Positions 1 to 5,296 are shown, numbered from the stretch's first letter. The stretch: DNA of 5,869 nt from Candidatus Melainabacteria bacterium (GCA_903970565.1 CAJCJE010000683.1:1-5869); one strand, 5' to 3'. Notes: generated by a model not told the origin, from the letters alone. Program-made: numbers and translations.

Positions 1-489
1 GTTGCAGCCGGTCAGGCCGACCGTGACGTACTCCATCTTCCCGCCCGAATAGCTGAAAATAACCACATCGTTGCTGTCATCGTCCATCGGGCAGTTCATC
101 TCGCCGGAAGGCATCGGCCGGGCCGCATTCAGGCTCTTGACCAGCGACGGCACGTCCGCAGCGTTGACCATGCCGGACTTGGCCAAACTGTCCTTGGGCT
201 CAGAGCCGTTCAGACCGTTGTAGCGGCAGATCCGAGCGGCACTCGGTGTGGCCGGCACCATTGTCGAGGAAGGTCCCGGCGAGTACGAACCCGACTTCGG
301 CAGCGCGGCCGGGCACGGAGCCGGCTGGACCGGCGGGCTGGACTCGATGGACACCTGGCCAGGTGGCGGGGACGAGGCCGGTGCGACCTTGCTCGCGCAG
401 CCCGCGACACCGCACAAAGCGACCACGAGCAGCAAAAACGGGGCCCGGAGCGGCAACCGGCCTGCCTGGATCAAACGTTGTCGTGTCAT
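1..489 (-). CDS. Secreted lipoprotein of uncharacterised actinobacterial family (C-terminus cut by window edge)
   Basis: The minus-strand frame is open from an ATG at 489 to position 1, giving 163 residues with no stop, so the C-terminus lies outside the window. Residues 1-31 form a type II signal peptide: basic start (MTRQR, later R11 and R15), hydrophobic core at about 17-29, and a lipobox V28-A29-G30-C31. The protein should therefore be exported, lipidated on Cys31 and anchored to the outer face of the membrane. A Ser/Pro-rich linker (about 36-58) leads to a globular part with four cysteines (59, 88, 133, 162) that could form disulfides. Its landmarks are CRYNGLN (88-94), an LVKSLN helix (116-121), a CPMDDD turn (133-138) and a VTVGLTGC strand (155-162). 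I recognise the general look of such actinobacterial exported proteins but cannot name a function. An in-frame GTG at 495 is an alternative start. The only strong Shine-Dalgarno-like sequence (AGGTGGAG, 518-511) is 15-21 bases away, further than usual. The nearest gene in the same direction ends at 818, so this gene is probably transcribed on its own. Confidence 0.8.
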   Translation of the reverse strand, partial: MTRQRLIQAGRLPLRAPFLLLVVALCGVAGCASKVAPASSPPPGQVSIESSPPVQPAPCPAALPKSGSYSPGPSSTMVPATPSAARICRYNGLNGSEPKDSLAKSGMVNAADVPSLVKSLNAARPMPSGEMNCPMDDDSNDVVIFSYSGGKMEYVTVGLTGCN

Positions 490-516
490 ATCCACAGGAC
501 GGAACGTCCGCTCCAC

Positions 517-544
517 CTGGTTGCACGCCGAACCAGCGCAACCA
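517..544 (-). promoter_or_regulatory. Overlapping inverted repeats in the lipoprotein leader
   Basis: On the minus strand TGGTTGC (544-538) is the exact complement of GCAACCA (524-518), a 7-bp stem with a 13-base loop. A second stem, CTGGTT (536-531) with AACCAG (522-517) and an 8-base loop, uses nearly the same 3' arm, so the two hairpins exclude each other. The shared arm abuts the SD-like AGGTGGAG (518-511). It could be an RNA leader structure, an operator, or chance. Confidence 0.25.
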
Positions 545-793
545 CGAGCCGCCGAGCGCTCGTTCCCACAGCCGCCTCAGCCGGACGGCTTCTCCATGAC
601 ACCACCGAAACCCAAGAGCAATCCTTCACGGCTGCCGCAATCGTCCGCCCGTGCCGCCAAAAATCCTCGCCAGAATCGGCACCCCGCAAGCCACCTTTTG
701 TTGGCGCTGTTCTCCCGCCGGATGGGCATCAACCCCACGTATCGGCGATCGGGCTACGGCACTGACCAGGCAGAACCGGTGCTGTCCAACGGC

Positions 794-807
794 CGGTCCG
801 ATGACCG
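794..807 (-). terminator. Candidate hairpin terminator after the ABM monooxygenase
   Basis: CGGTC (794-798) and GACCG (803-807) form a perfect GC-rich 5-bp stem with a 4-base loop, starting 11 bases past the monooxygenase stop codon. No U-tract follows. Terminators without one are common in high-GC actinobacteria, but the stem is short and the assignment rests mainly on position. Confidence 0.3.
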
Positions 808-817
808 CGCAACTCCG

Positions 818-1144
818 CTACTTCGGGACGGCCATCTCGCCGAGTTCCGACCAGTCGTTCTGGTCGATGACGGCATTGACGATGCGGGGTGTCTCGGACA
901 GATGTGGCGGCAGGGTTTGCCGCGCTGCCCTGAAGTGCGCCGCCTGCACGTGCGAGGTACCGGCGTCGCTGTCTCGGAAGGCCTCGACCAGGACATACTC
1001 GTTCGGATCGTCGAGGCTGCGCGACCAGTCGAACCAGAGGCAGCCCGGCTCTGCGCGCGTCGCGTTGGTGAATTCGCGGGAGATCTCCGGCCACTGGTCG
1101 GCGTCCTCTGGCCGAACCCGGAACTTTGCGGTAATGAAGATCAT
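818..1144 (-). CDS. ABM-domain monooxygenase, putative quinol monooxygenase (YgiN-like)
   Basis: This is a complete 108-residue protein, the usual size for a stand-alone antibiotic-biosynthesis-monooxygenase (ABM) domain, which folds as a ferredoxin-like barrel and acts as a cytoplasmic dimer. Proteins of this fold oxidise quinols or polycyclic aromatics without a cofactor, or degrade haem. Diagnostic parts are the first strand MIFITAKFRV (1-10), the EPGCLWFDWSRS turn and strand (32-43), DPNEYVLVEAFRD (46-58) and the His-containing helix that follows (H65, H70-F71). The substrate cannot be read from sequence. I chose the ATG at 1144 because AAAGGAG (1155-1149) sits 4 bases upstream and the protein then begins at the first beta strand. 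The open frame continues upstream, but those extra residues do not look like part of the domain. The gene is divergent from the AhpD-like gene at 1279 with a 134-base gap, so the two may be co-regulated. Confidence 0.92.
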   Translation of the reverse strand: MIFITAKFRVRPEDADQWPEISREFTNATRAEPGCLWFDWSRSLDDPNEYVLVEAFRDSDAGTSHVQAAHFRAARQTLPPHLSETPRIVNAVIDQNDWSELGEMAVPK

Positions 1145-1278
1145 GGGTCTCCTTTGACCGATTCCATCCAGCCAGCAACACGCCACAGGTGGTATCGACC
1201 AGCTGGCTGACATCGACGTTAGTGCTTTGCGCACAATCGGAGAAGCGTCAGCCCCCAACTACCTGCACACTGGACCGC
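1145..1278. promoter_or_regulatory. Divergent promoter region between monooxygenase and AhpD-like gene
   Basis: Both flanking genes start outward from these 134 bases, so promoters for both should lie here. The best -10 for the minus-strand gene is TAACGT (1221-1216), about 70 bases before its start, with only a weak -35 (TTCTCC, 17 bases upstream). A short dyad, GTGC (1222-1225) with GCAC (1231-1234), adjoins it. I see no clear promoter for the plus-strand gene. Confidence 0.35.
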
Positions 1279-1824
1279 GTGCCTCACATCACGCTGCCGC
1301 CGAACCTGCCGGGAATCGCCGGCCCACTGGCGTTCAAGCCCGCCCTCGGCGAGAAGTTCAACGCTTTCACCGAAGAACTCATGCGCGGCCCTTCCCCGCT
1401 GACGCAGGGTGAACGCGAACTGATCGCCTCCTACGTCTCGGCCGGCAACGAGTGCTACTTCTGTACGAACTCACACGCGGCAGCAGCCAGGCACGCACTA
1501 CCCGACGACGGTTCGACCTTCGCCGCCGTGTGCACCAACGTGGAGACGGCGCCGGTCAGCGAGCTTCTGCGGGCGCTGCTGGTGATCGCGGACAAGGTCC
1601 GCACCAGCGGCAAGGACGTCACAGCCGAGGACGTGGCCCGGGCGCGGGCCGCGGGTGCGGACGACGAAGCATTGCACGACACAGTGCTCATCGCCGCCGC
1701 GTTCTGCATGGCCAACCGCTACGTGGAGGGCCTGGACACCGTCGCGCCGCACGACGATGCCATGTACGACCAGGCAGGCAAACGTTTGGCAAACGAGGGC
1801 TACCTCCGCGTACTCAAGCCCTAA
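1279..1824 (+). CDS. AhpD-like / carboxymuconolactone decarboxylase family peroxidase-related protein
   Basis: This 181-residue all-helical protein belongs to the alkylhydroperoxidase D/CMD family. In M. tuberculosis AhpD the catalytic set is Glu118, Cys130, His132, Cys133, His137. Here E47, C59, C62 and H66 keep that exact spacing (E-x11-C-x2-C-x3-H, within ECYFCTNSH), so a redox-active thiol pair is likely. The position of AhpD His132 is Phe61. The N-terminal half carries the typical LPGIAGPLAFKP (10-21) and RGPSPLTQGERELI (36-49) segments. The likely role is thiol-dependent peroxide or aldehyde chemistry in the cytoplasm; the partner reductant is unknown. The GTG at 1279 gives the family-like start MPHITLP. 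An earlier in-frame GTG at 1189 would add 30 residues that look unlike the family. No clear Shine-Dalgarno precedes 1279, so translation may be leaderless. The gene is divergent from the monooxygenase and followed by an AT-rich region. Confidence 0.88.
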   Translation: MPHITLPPNLPGIAGPLAFKPALGEKFNAFTEELMRGPSPLTQGERELIASYVSAGNECYFCTNSHAAAARHALPDDGSTFAAVCTNVETAPVSELLRALLVIADKVRTSGKDVTAEDVARARAAGADDEALHDTVLIAAAFCMANRYVEGLDTVAPHDDAMYDQAGKRLANEGYLRVLKP

Positions 1825-1935
1825 TCTACTTCCGATCAACAATATCTCATTAAAAATTATAGAATTTTCGCAAATTGGGATTTAATATCGCCGTTCAGAA
1901 CATAAAGATTTCAAATGGAGAGGATGCCACTCTCG

Positions 1936-2076
1936 TCATCCCGAAAATGATGTCAGCCATCCGAGGCTGACGGCAGTCACGGTGAAACGCAGCGCCTCCT
2001 CGATCTCGCGCATCGACTTCACCTCGGTGTCGAGGGTCTCGGCGCCTTCGGCGCGCGTCAGTCGGCCGTACCTCAT
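1936..2076 (-). CDS. Possible small protein or gene remnant (46 aa)
   Basis: The frame runs from an ATG at 2076 to a TGA at 1936. The first 38 codons have 34 G/C-ending third positions, as real genes here do, and encode a charged helical stretch (LTRAEGAETLDTEVK, then REIEEALRFTV). After about codon 39 the third-position bias collapses (GGA, ACA, TCA, TTT, GGA), just before the AT-rich island. This suggests a truncated gene whose frame runs into foreign sequence. No Shine-Dalgarno precedes the ATG, and the frame stays open for 14 more codons upstream to a TAA. I do not recognise a family. It may be an intact small protein, a decayed fragment, or chance. Confidence 0.3.
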   Translation of the reverse strand: MRYGRLTRAEGAETLDTEVKSMREIEEALRFTVTAVSLGWLTSFSG

Positions 2077-2144
2077 GGCACTACCGGGCGCACGGACAAC
2101 GTCATGGCCGAAGATCGTTTAAGAACATGCATATTCACTTATAT

Positions 2145-2158
2145 GACCTGGTCAGGCC
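2145..2158 (-). terminator. Weak hairpin just past the tRNA 3' end
   Basis: On the minus strand GGCCT (2158-2154) and AGGTC (2149-2145) pair around a GACC loop (one G-U pair), 3 bases beyond the tRNA, followed by an A/T-rich run. Position suits termination or 3' processing of the tRNA precursor, but the stem is weak. Confidence 0.25.
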
Positions 2159-2161
2159 ATG

Positions 2162-2235
2162 TAGGGCGGGTGGGACTTGAACCCACGGCCAAGGGATTAT
2201 GAGTCCCCTGCTCTGACCAGCTGAGCTACCGCCCC
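2162..2235 (-). tRNA. tRNA with anticodon CAU (elongator tRNA-Met or tRNA-Ile2)
   Basis: The minus strand folds into a full 74-base cloverleaf. The acceptor stem is GGGGCGG with CCGCCCT (2235-2229 with 2169-2163; last pair G1-U72). The D arm is GCTC/GAGC. The anticodon stem GGGGA/TCCCT encloses loop CTCATAA with anticodon CAT at 2201-2199. The T arm is GTGGG-TTCAAGT-CCCAC and the discriminator is A73. CCA is not encoded. It is not the initiator: that tRNA needs three G-C pairs at 29-31/39-41 and an unpaired 1/72 position, whereas here 31-39 is A-U. A CAU anticodon read as written means methionine; if C34 is changed to lysidine by TilS it reads AUA as isoleucine. The G27-U43 and A31-U39 pairs and the UUGG after the anticodon stem resemble E. 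coli ileX as I remember it, so Ile2 is a real possibility. Confidence 0.96.
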
Positions 2236-2357
2236 CTGACGAAGCCACCGTGGAGGGTGCTTCGCCGGGATGAGGTTACCGCGCCGAAGGATCATCGGCG
2301 GACGCACCTGGCCGCAACGTCGTCCAGAGACCTGCTCCTGGCAGCATCGGCGGCCGA

Positions 2358-2419
2358 CCCGACCGGATAGACCGCACCCGACCGGATGGGCCGACCCGAC
2401 CGGATGGGCGGAGCCGGAT
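2358..2419. repeat. Short GC-rich tandem repeat (about 18-19 bp unit)
   Basis: CCCGACCGGAT occurs exactly three times (2358-2368, 2377-2387, 2395-2405) at spacings of 19 and 18 bp, followed by a decayed copy ending GCCGGAT (2413-2419). The bases between copies are partly conserved too (GGGCCGACCCGA versus GACCGCACCCGA). Because one spacing is not a multiple of three, selection as protein repeats is unlikely. Each copy contains the partial palindrome ACCGGAT. It may be a slippage product or a cluster of binding sites. Confidence 0.6.
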
Positions 2420-2587
2420 GGCGTATCGGGTTCGGCGGTTCCGGGATGTCGCGACCAGGTCGCCGGGCAAAGGATCGGGTCGTTGATCGGAGTTGGCGAG
2501 GAGGTACCACCCGCCAAACCCCATAGTCGTCGGCCGCATGATCATGATGAGGAACTCCGCCGGATCGAGTGACTGGCCGGCTGCTCC

Positions 2588-2617
2588 TTGTCGAGGTCAC
2601 GGTGGCTTACGTATGGT
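2588..2617 (+). promoter_or_regulatory. Candidate promoter for the acyl-CoA synthetase (leaderless arrangement)
   Basis: TTGTCG (2588-2593) and TATGGT (2612-2617) are separated by 18 bases and match the housekeeping -35 and -10 consensus at 4 of 6 positions each, with the -10 keeping the key TAnnnT pattern. The start codon A at 2624 lies 7 bases past the -10, where transcription would be expected to begin. No usable Shine-Dalgarno sequence precedes the ATG, which agrees with a leaderless mRNA. Confidence 0.45.
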
Positions 2618-2623
2618 CGAAAG

Positions 2624-4294
2624 ATGGCAACGGCGACTGGTATCTCCCCGGCGGAATTCCCTACCTCGCTTGACTATCCGGAGGTACCGGTCGGCTCGAT
2701 ACTGGCCGGCGCGGCAACAAGATACGGCGACCGGATCGCGTTCCTGCACGGTGAGCAGGGTATGACCTTCCGCGAGGTCTACCAGTCGGCCTGCCGGTTC
2801 GCCAACGCGCTGCGGGCGCGGGGCATCGGTCGCGGCGACCGGGTCGCCATCCACCTGCCGAACTGCCTGGCCTACCCGGTCTCCTACTTCGGCATCATGC
2901 TGGCCGGCGCGACGTTCAGCCCGGCCAATCCGCTGCTGCCGCCCGACGATCTCGGCGCGCAACTCGCCGACTGCGGCGCTCTCCTGGTGATCACCTCGGG
3001 GCAGTCGCTGCCGGCCGTGTCCTCGACAACGTCCCGCACCTCGGTCCGCACCACCATCGTCGTCGACCCGGAAACCGACATCTCCGGTGACAGCAGTCTG
3101 GTCGAGTTCGAGGCCTTCCAAGCCGGCCAACCGGACACTCGGCCGGAGGTCGACATCGACGTGCGCAGCGATCTCGCGCACATCGCCTACACCGGCGGCA
3201 CCACCGGGAGGTCCAAGGGCGTCTGTCTGCCCTACTACAACATCGTGGTGAACACCATCCAGTCCTGTAGCCGGGGCACCGGCTCGCTACCGGCTCTGGA
3301 CGCGGACGGCAACCTCACGCTCGACCAGCTCGGTGACCCGGCGGAATGGCCGGTCCAGCTGGGTACCGGGGTGGCGATCAACCTGACGCCCTGGTTTCAC
3401 GCGATGGGCGTCATCGGCGGCCTCACCTGTGCCGTGCTCGCCGGCACCACGGTCGCGATCCACAGCAGGCTCGATCCGGCGCGCTACCTCGCCGACGCCG
3501 AACGGCTGCGGGTGACCTCGATGGGCGGCGCGCCCGCGTTGTTCGCGGCGCTGATGAACTGCCCGGACTTTCATACCAGGGACCTGTCCTCGGTGCTCTC
3601 GGTGACTTCGGGAGCCGCGCCGATGTCGCACGAGATGGTCAACGCGCTGCGCACCCGGTTCAACGGTATTCCCATCATCGAGGGCTACGGTCTGACCGAG
3701 GTGACCATGGTCGCGATCAGCTCGCCCGCCTACTTCTCCGGCCGGCGCAAGGTCGGTTCGGTCGGCCATCCGGTGCAGGACACCGAACTCAAGCTGGTTC
3801 CCCTCACCGGTGGTGAGGACCCGCTGCCGGCCAACACCGAGGGCGAGATCTGCGTTCGCGGCCCGCAGCTGATGACCGGCTACCACAACCGGCCGGAGGA
3901 GACGCGGGCCGCGCTGGTGGGTGGTTGGCTGCACACCGGCGATATCGGGGTCCTGGACGAGGACGGCTACCTGTTCATCGTCGACCGCAAGAAGGACATG
4001 CTGCTGTACAAGGGGTACAACGTCTATCCGCGTGAGCTGGAGGAGCTGCTCGTCGCCCAGCCGGGAGTGCGCGCGGCGGCCGTGGTCGGCCGGCCGAGGG
4101 ACGATGTCGGCGAGCTGCCGGTGGCATTCGTGGTTGGTTCCGGAGAGCGGGAACTGGACGCCGATGAGCTGATCGCGCAGGTGAACGCTCGGGTGGTGCC
4201 GTACAAGAAGCTGCGCGAGCTGCATTTCGTCGACAGTATTCCGGTGTCCAACGCCGGCAAGGTGCTCAAGCGCGAACTGCGCAAGCTGCTGTAG
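2624..4294 (+). CDS. Acyl-CoA synthetase (AMP-binding, FadD-type long-chain/other acyl-CoA ligase)
   Basis: This 556-residue enzyme of the ANL superfamily should activate a carboxylic acid in two steps: acyl-adenylate formation with ATP, then thioester formation with CoA. All core motifs are present: the phosphate-binding loop YTGGTTGRSKG (189-199), GYGLTE (354-359), the adenylate-binding TGD (438-440), the hinge DRKKDMLLYKGYNVYPRELE (454-473), and the catalytic lysine K546 in NAGKVLKREL, ten residues from the C-terminus. Length and the C-terminal PYKKL segment suit the family, so it looks complete and active. The substrate is not readable; fatty or aromatic acids are possible. I chose the ATG at 2624 because the family-like segment DYPEVPVGSILAGAATRYGDR follows soon after. 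A TTG at 2588 would add 12 unlikely residues and overlap the promoter. The gene is alone on its strand and convergent with the oxidoreductase, so it is not an operon member. Confidence 0.95.
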   Translation: MATATGISPAEFPTSLDYPEVPVGSILAGAATRYGDRIAFLHGEQGMTFREVYQSACRFANALRARGIGRGDRVAIHLPNCLAYPVSYFGIMLAGATFSPANPLLPPDDLGAQLADCGALLVITSGQSLPAVSSTTSRTSVRTTIVVDPETDISGDSSLVEFEAFQAGQPDTRPEVDIDVRSDLAHIAYTGGTTGRSKGVCLPYYNIVVNTIQSCSRGTGSLPALDADGNLTLDQLGDPAEWPVQLGTGVAINLTPWFHAMGVIGGLTCAVLAGTTVAIHSRLDPARYLADAERLRVTSMGGAPALFAALMNCPDFHTRDLSSVLSVTSGAAPMSHEMVNALRTRFNGIPIIEGYGLTEVTMVAISSPAYFSGRRKVGSVGHPVQDTELKLVPLTGGEDPLPANTEGEICVRGPQLMTGYHNRPEETRAALVGGWLHTGDIGVLDEDGYLFIVDRKKDMLLYKGYNVYPRELEELLVAQPGVRAAAVVGRPRDDVGELPVAFVVGSGERELDADELIAQVNARVVPYKKLRELHFVDSIPVSNAGKVLKRELRKLL

Positions 4295-4364
4295 CCGGGA
4301 GGACATCGCGCAGCCGTCGTCTGTTGCCCCTGCGAAGCCGGGTGACGGCAGCGCGCCGCAGCCG

Positions 4365-4395
4365 GATCGGTCGACCTCCGGTCCCATGACCGATC
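4365..4395. terminator. Hairpin between convergent genes (possible bidirectional terminator)
   Basis: GATCGGTC (4365-4372) and GACCGATC (4388-4395) are perfect 8-bp inverted repeats around 15 bases that can fold again (GACC/GGTC). The hairpin starts 70 bases past the ligase stop and 52 bases past the oxidoreductase stop on the opposite strand. There is no U-tract. The position between convergent genes is the main argument; overlap with the adjacent repeats is noted separately. Confidence 0.45.
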
Positions 4396-4397
4396 GG

Positions 4398-4461
4398 GTC
4401 TGGGGATCGTTCGGTCTCAGGATCGTTCGACCCCAGGACGATCAAGCTCAGGACCGGTCGT
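4398..4461. repeat. Degenerate 16-bp tandem repeat at the convergent junction
   Basis: GTCTGGGGATCGTTCG (4398-4413) and GTCTCAGGATCGTTCG (4414-4429) differ at only two positions. A poorly matching unit (4430-4445) follows. A fourth, starting CTCAGGACCGG at 4447, matches the second at 12 of 15 positions and runs into the last codons of the oxidoreductase gene. Confidence 0.5.
4421..4443 (-). terminator. Candidate terminator hairpin of the oxidoreductase gene
   Basis: GATCGT (4421-4426) and ACGATC (4438-4443) make a perfect 6-bp stem with an 11-base loop, starting 4 bases after the oxidoreductase stop codon on the minus strand. No U-tract is present. It competes with the larger 4365-4395 hairpin for the role of terminator. 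Confidence 0.35.
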
Positions 4462-5296
4462 CGGCGGCCATCACCGAGAAGTCGTCCTCGCCGCGCCCGG
4501 ACCGAATCGCATCCTCCAGCGAGGCGAACACCGCGGTGACCGCCGGCAGCGGCGTCAGGCTGGTACGCAGCATCAGCCGGGTGTCCTTGTGTAGCAGGTT
4601 CGCGGAGAACTGGGTGTCGGCGAAGCGTTCGTTGAGCACGGTCTCGCCCTTCAGATCCTTGATCACCGACAGGGTGGTCCTGTCCAACGCGGTGATGACC
4701 TCCTCGGTGCTCAGGCCGCCGGCATGGCCCAGCCGCAACGCCTCGACGAAGGCCTGCATTGCGACGCCGACGGTCAGGTTGGCGACCAGTTTCGCGGTCG
4801 CGGCCTTGGCCGGTGTCGCATAGGTGCGCAGCCGGTCGGGTGCCGCCCACAGCGAGACGATGGGTGTTGCCGCCGCGACCGCTTCGGCGTCGCCGCCGAG
4901 AATGACGCTGAGCGTGCCGGCGCGGGCGGGGCCGACCGAGCCGACCACCGGGGAGTGCGCGTAGCGGATTCGGTGCGCGCGGGCCCAGCTTGCGAAGGAG
5001 TCCGCGTCGGCCGGGGAGACACTGGTGATGTCGATCCACAGCGCGCCCTCGCTGATCGGCAGGTCGGCCTCGGTCACCACGTCGCGCACGGTGTCCGGGC
5101 CGAACAGCGCGGTCAGCACGACTTCCGCGTCGGTGACCGCCTCCTCGGCGTTGTGCGCGACCCGAGCACCACGCTGGGCGCTGGCCTGAGTCGCCGATGC
5201 CGTTCGGTTCCACACTGTCACGTCATGACCGCCGGCCAGCAGGTGCAGAACCAACTCCCGGCCCATCCGGCCGAGTCCGAGGAATGCGATCTTCAC
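4448..5296 (-). CDS. NAD(P)-dependent oxidoreductase, 3-hydroxyisobutyrate/6-phosphogluconate dehydrogenase family
   Basis: This cytoplasmic beta-hydroxyacid-dehydrogenase-type protein has 282 residues, close to the usual 290. An N-terminal Rossmann domain starts MKIAFLGLGRMG, with GLGRMG at 7-12. VWNRT (28-32) follows the second strand; Asn-Arg-Thr there favours NADP over NAD. The substrate loop SPVVGSVGPARAGTL (115-129) corresponds to the family's DAPVSGG...G..GTL with changed residues. K169 and N173 (KLVAN) match the catalytic Lys-x3-Asn of beta-hydroxyacid dehydrogenases. Imine reductases share the fold and NRT motif but lack this lysine, so a hydroxyacid, aldehyde or related substrate is more likely. 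A C-terminal helical domain with KDTRLML (237-243) follows. I prefer the GTG at 5296, because AAAAGAG lies 8 bases upstream and the protein then begins at the first Rossmann strand. A GTG at 5320 would add eight residues and is possible. The oxygenase gene lies 152 bases upstream on the same strand, and the gap holds operator-like repeats. Confidence 0.94.
   Translation of the reverse strand: MKIAFLGLGRMGRELVLHLLAGGHDVTVWNRTASATQASAQRGARVAHNAEEAVTDAEVVLTALFGPDTVRDVVTEADLPISEGALWIDITSVSPADADSFASWARAHRIRYAHSPVVGSVGPARAGTLSVILGGDAEAVAAATPIVSLWAAPDRLRTYATPAKAATAKLVANLTVGVAMQAFVEALRLGHAGGLSTEEVITALDRTTLSVIKDLKGETVLNERFADTQFSANLLHKDTRLMLRTSLTPLPAVTAVFASLEDAIRSGRGEDDFSVMAADDRS

Larger units (their letters stand above)
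490..817. other. Gene-free stretch between two minus-strand genes
   Basis: I see no convincing gene in these 328 bases. Open frames on both strands are Arg/Ser/Pro-rich and have no start with a ribosome binding site or recognisable motif. The stretch must carry the end of the monooxygenase transcript (a small hairpin lies at 794-807) and the promoter and leader of the lipoprotein gene. I could not pick out a credible -35/-10 pair for the latter. The leader holds inverted repeats at 517-544, described separately. Confidence 0.6.
1825..2161. other. Anomalous intergenic region with AT-rich island, between AhpD-like gene and tRNA
   Basis: In 1841-1920 I count 22 G/C of 80 (28%), and in 2121-2150 10 of 30, against roughly two-thirds or more in the flanking genes. 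The first tract contains a perfect A/T inverted repeat, AAAATT (1853-1858) with AATTTT (1863-1868). Between the two AT-rich patches lies a GC-rich core with a 46-codon minus-strand ORF (1936-2076). The pattern fits an old insertion/deletion scar beside a tRNA gene, or a patch bound by a nucleoid protein such as Lsr2. No transposase, integrase or duplicated tRNA end is visible. Confidence 0.6.
2236..2623. other. Gene-free stretch between tRNA and acyl-CoA synthetase
   Basis: These 388 bases separate the divergent tRNA (minus) and ligase (plus). I accept no gene here. They contain an imperfect hairpin in the tRNA 5' leader (CGAAG 2240-2244 and CACC 2246-2249 against GGTG 2256-2259 and CTTCG 2260-2264), a GC-rich tandem repeat (2358-2419), a 10-bp palindrome CATGATCATG (2537-2546), and a candidate ligase promoter (2588-2617). 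For the tRNA, TAACCT (2278-2273) could be a -10 box, but no good -35 accompanies it. Confidence 0.55.

Noticed and set aside
248..1210. Long 320-codon plus-strand open frame
   Set aside because: It lies antisense over the lipoprotein and the monooxygenase, both of which have clear protein signatures. Its product is Arg/Pro-rich without any motif, as expected for a shadow frame in high-GC DNA.
2162..2235. Possible attachment site of an integrated element at the tRNA 3' end
   Set aside because: No second copy of the tRNA 3' end, no integrase and no phage or plasmid gene is visible in the window. Only the nearby AT-rich sequence hints at past insertion.
2358..2419. Repeats considered as a CRISPR array
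   Set aside because: Units are 11 bp with 7-8 bp between them and the intervening bases are similar to each other, unlike the longer repeats and unique spacers of CRISPR. No cas genes are present.
2499..2504. AGGAGG, a perfect Shine-Dalgarno-like hexamer on the plus strand
   Set aside because: No start codon follows within a useful distance in a frame that looks coding, so it appears to be chance in GC-rich intergenic DNA.
2276..2545. 89-codon minus-strand ORF upstream of the tRNA, with a GGCGGAG sequence 9 bases before its ATG
   Set aside because: Third-position G/C is lower than in the real genes here, the product is Arg/Pro/Ser-rich, and it runs through the tandem repeat, whose 19-bp spacing breaks the frame of the repeats. 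No family resemblance.
4313..4349. GCCGTC / GACGGC inverted repeat after the ligase stop
   Set aside because: The 25-base loop makes a 6-bp stem unlikely to act as a terminator; better hairpins lie further downstream.
3287..4387. 366-codon minus-strand ORF opposite the acyl-CoA synthetase
   Set aside because: It is entirely antisense to a gene with every ANL motif intact. The product is His/Arg/Gly-rich low-complexity sequence, typical of a shadow frame.
4266..5213. 315-codon minus-strand ORF overlapping the oxidoreductase in another frame
   Set aside because: Extremely Arg/Gly-rich product with no domain. The overlapping frame has the complete Rossmann and catalytic motifs.
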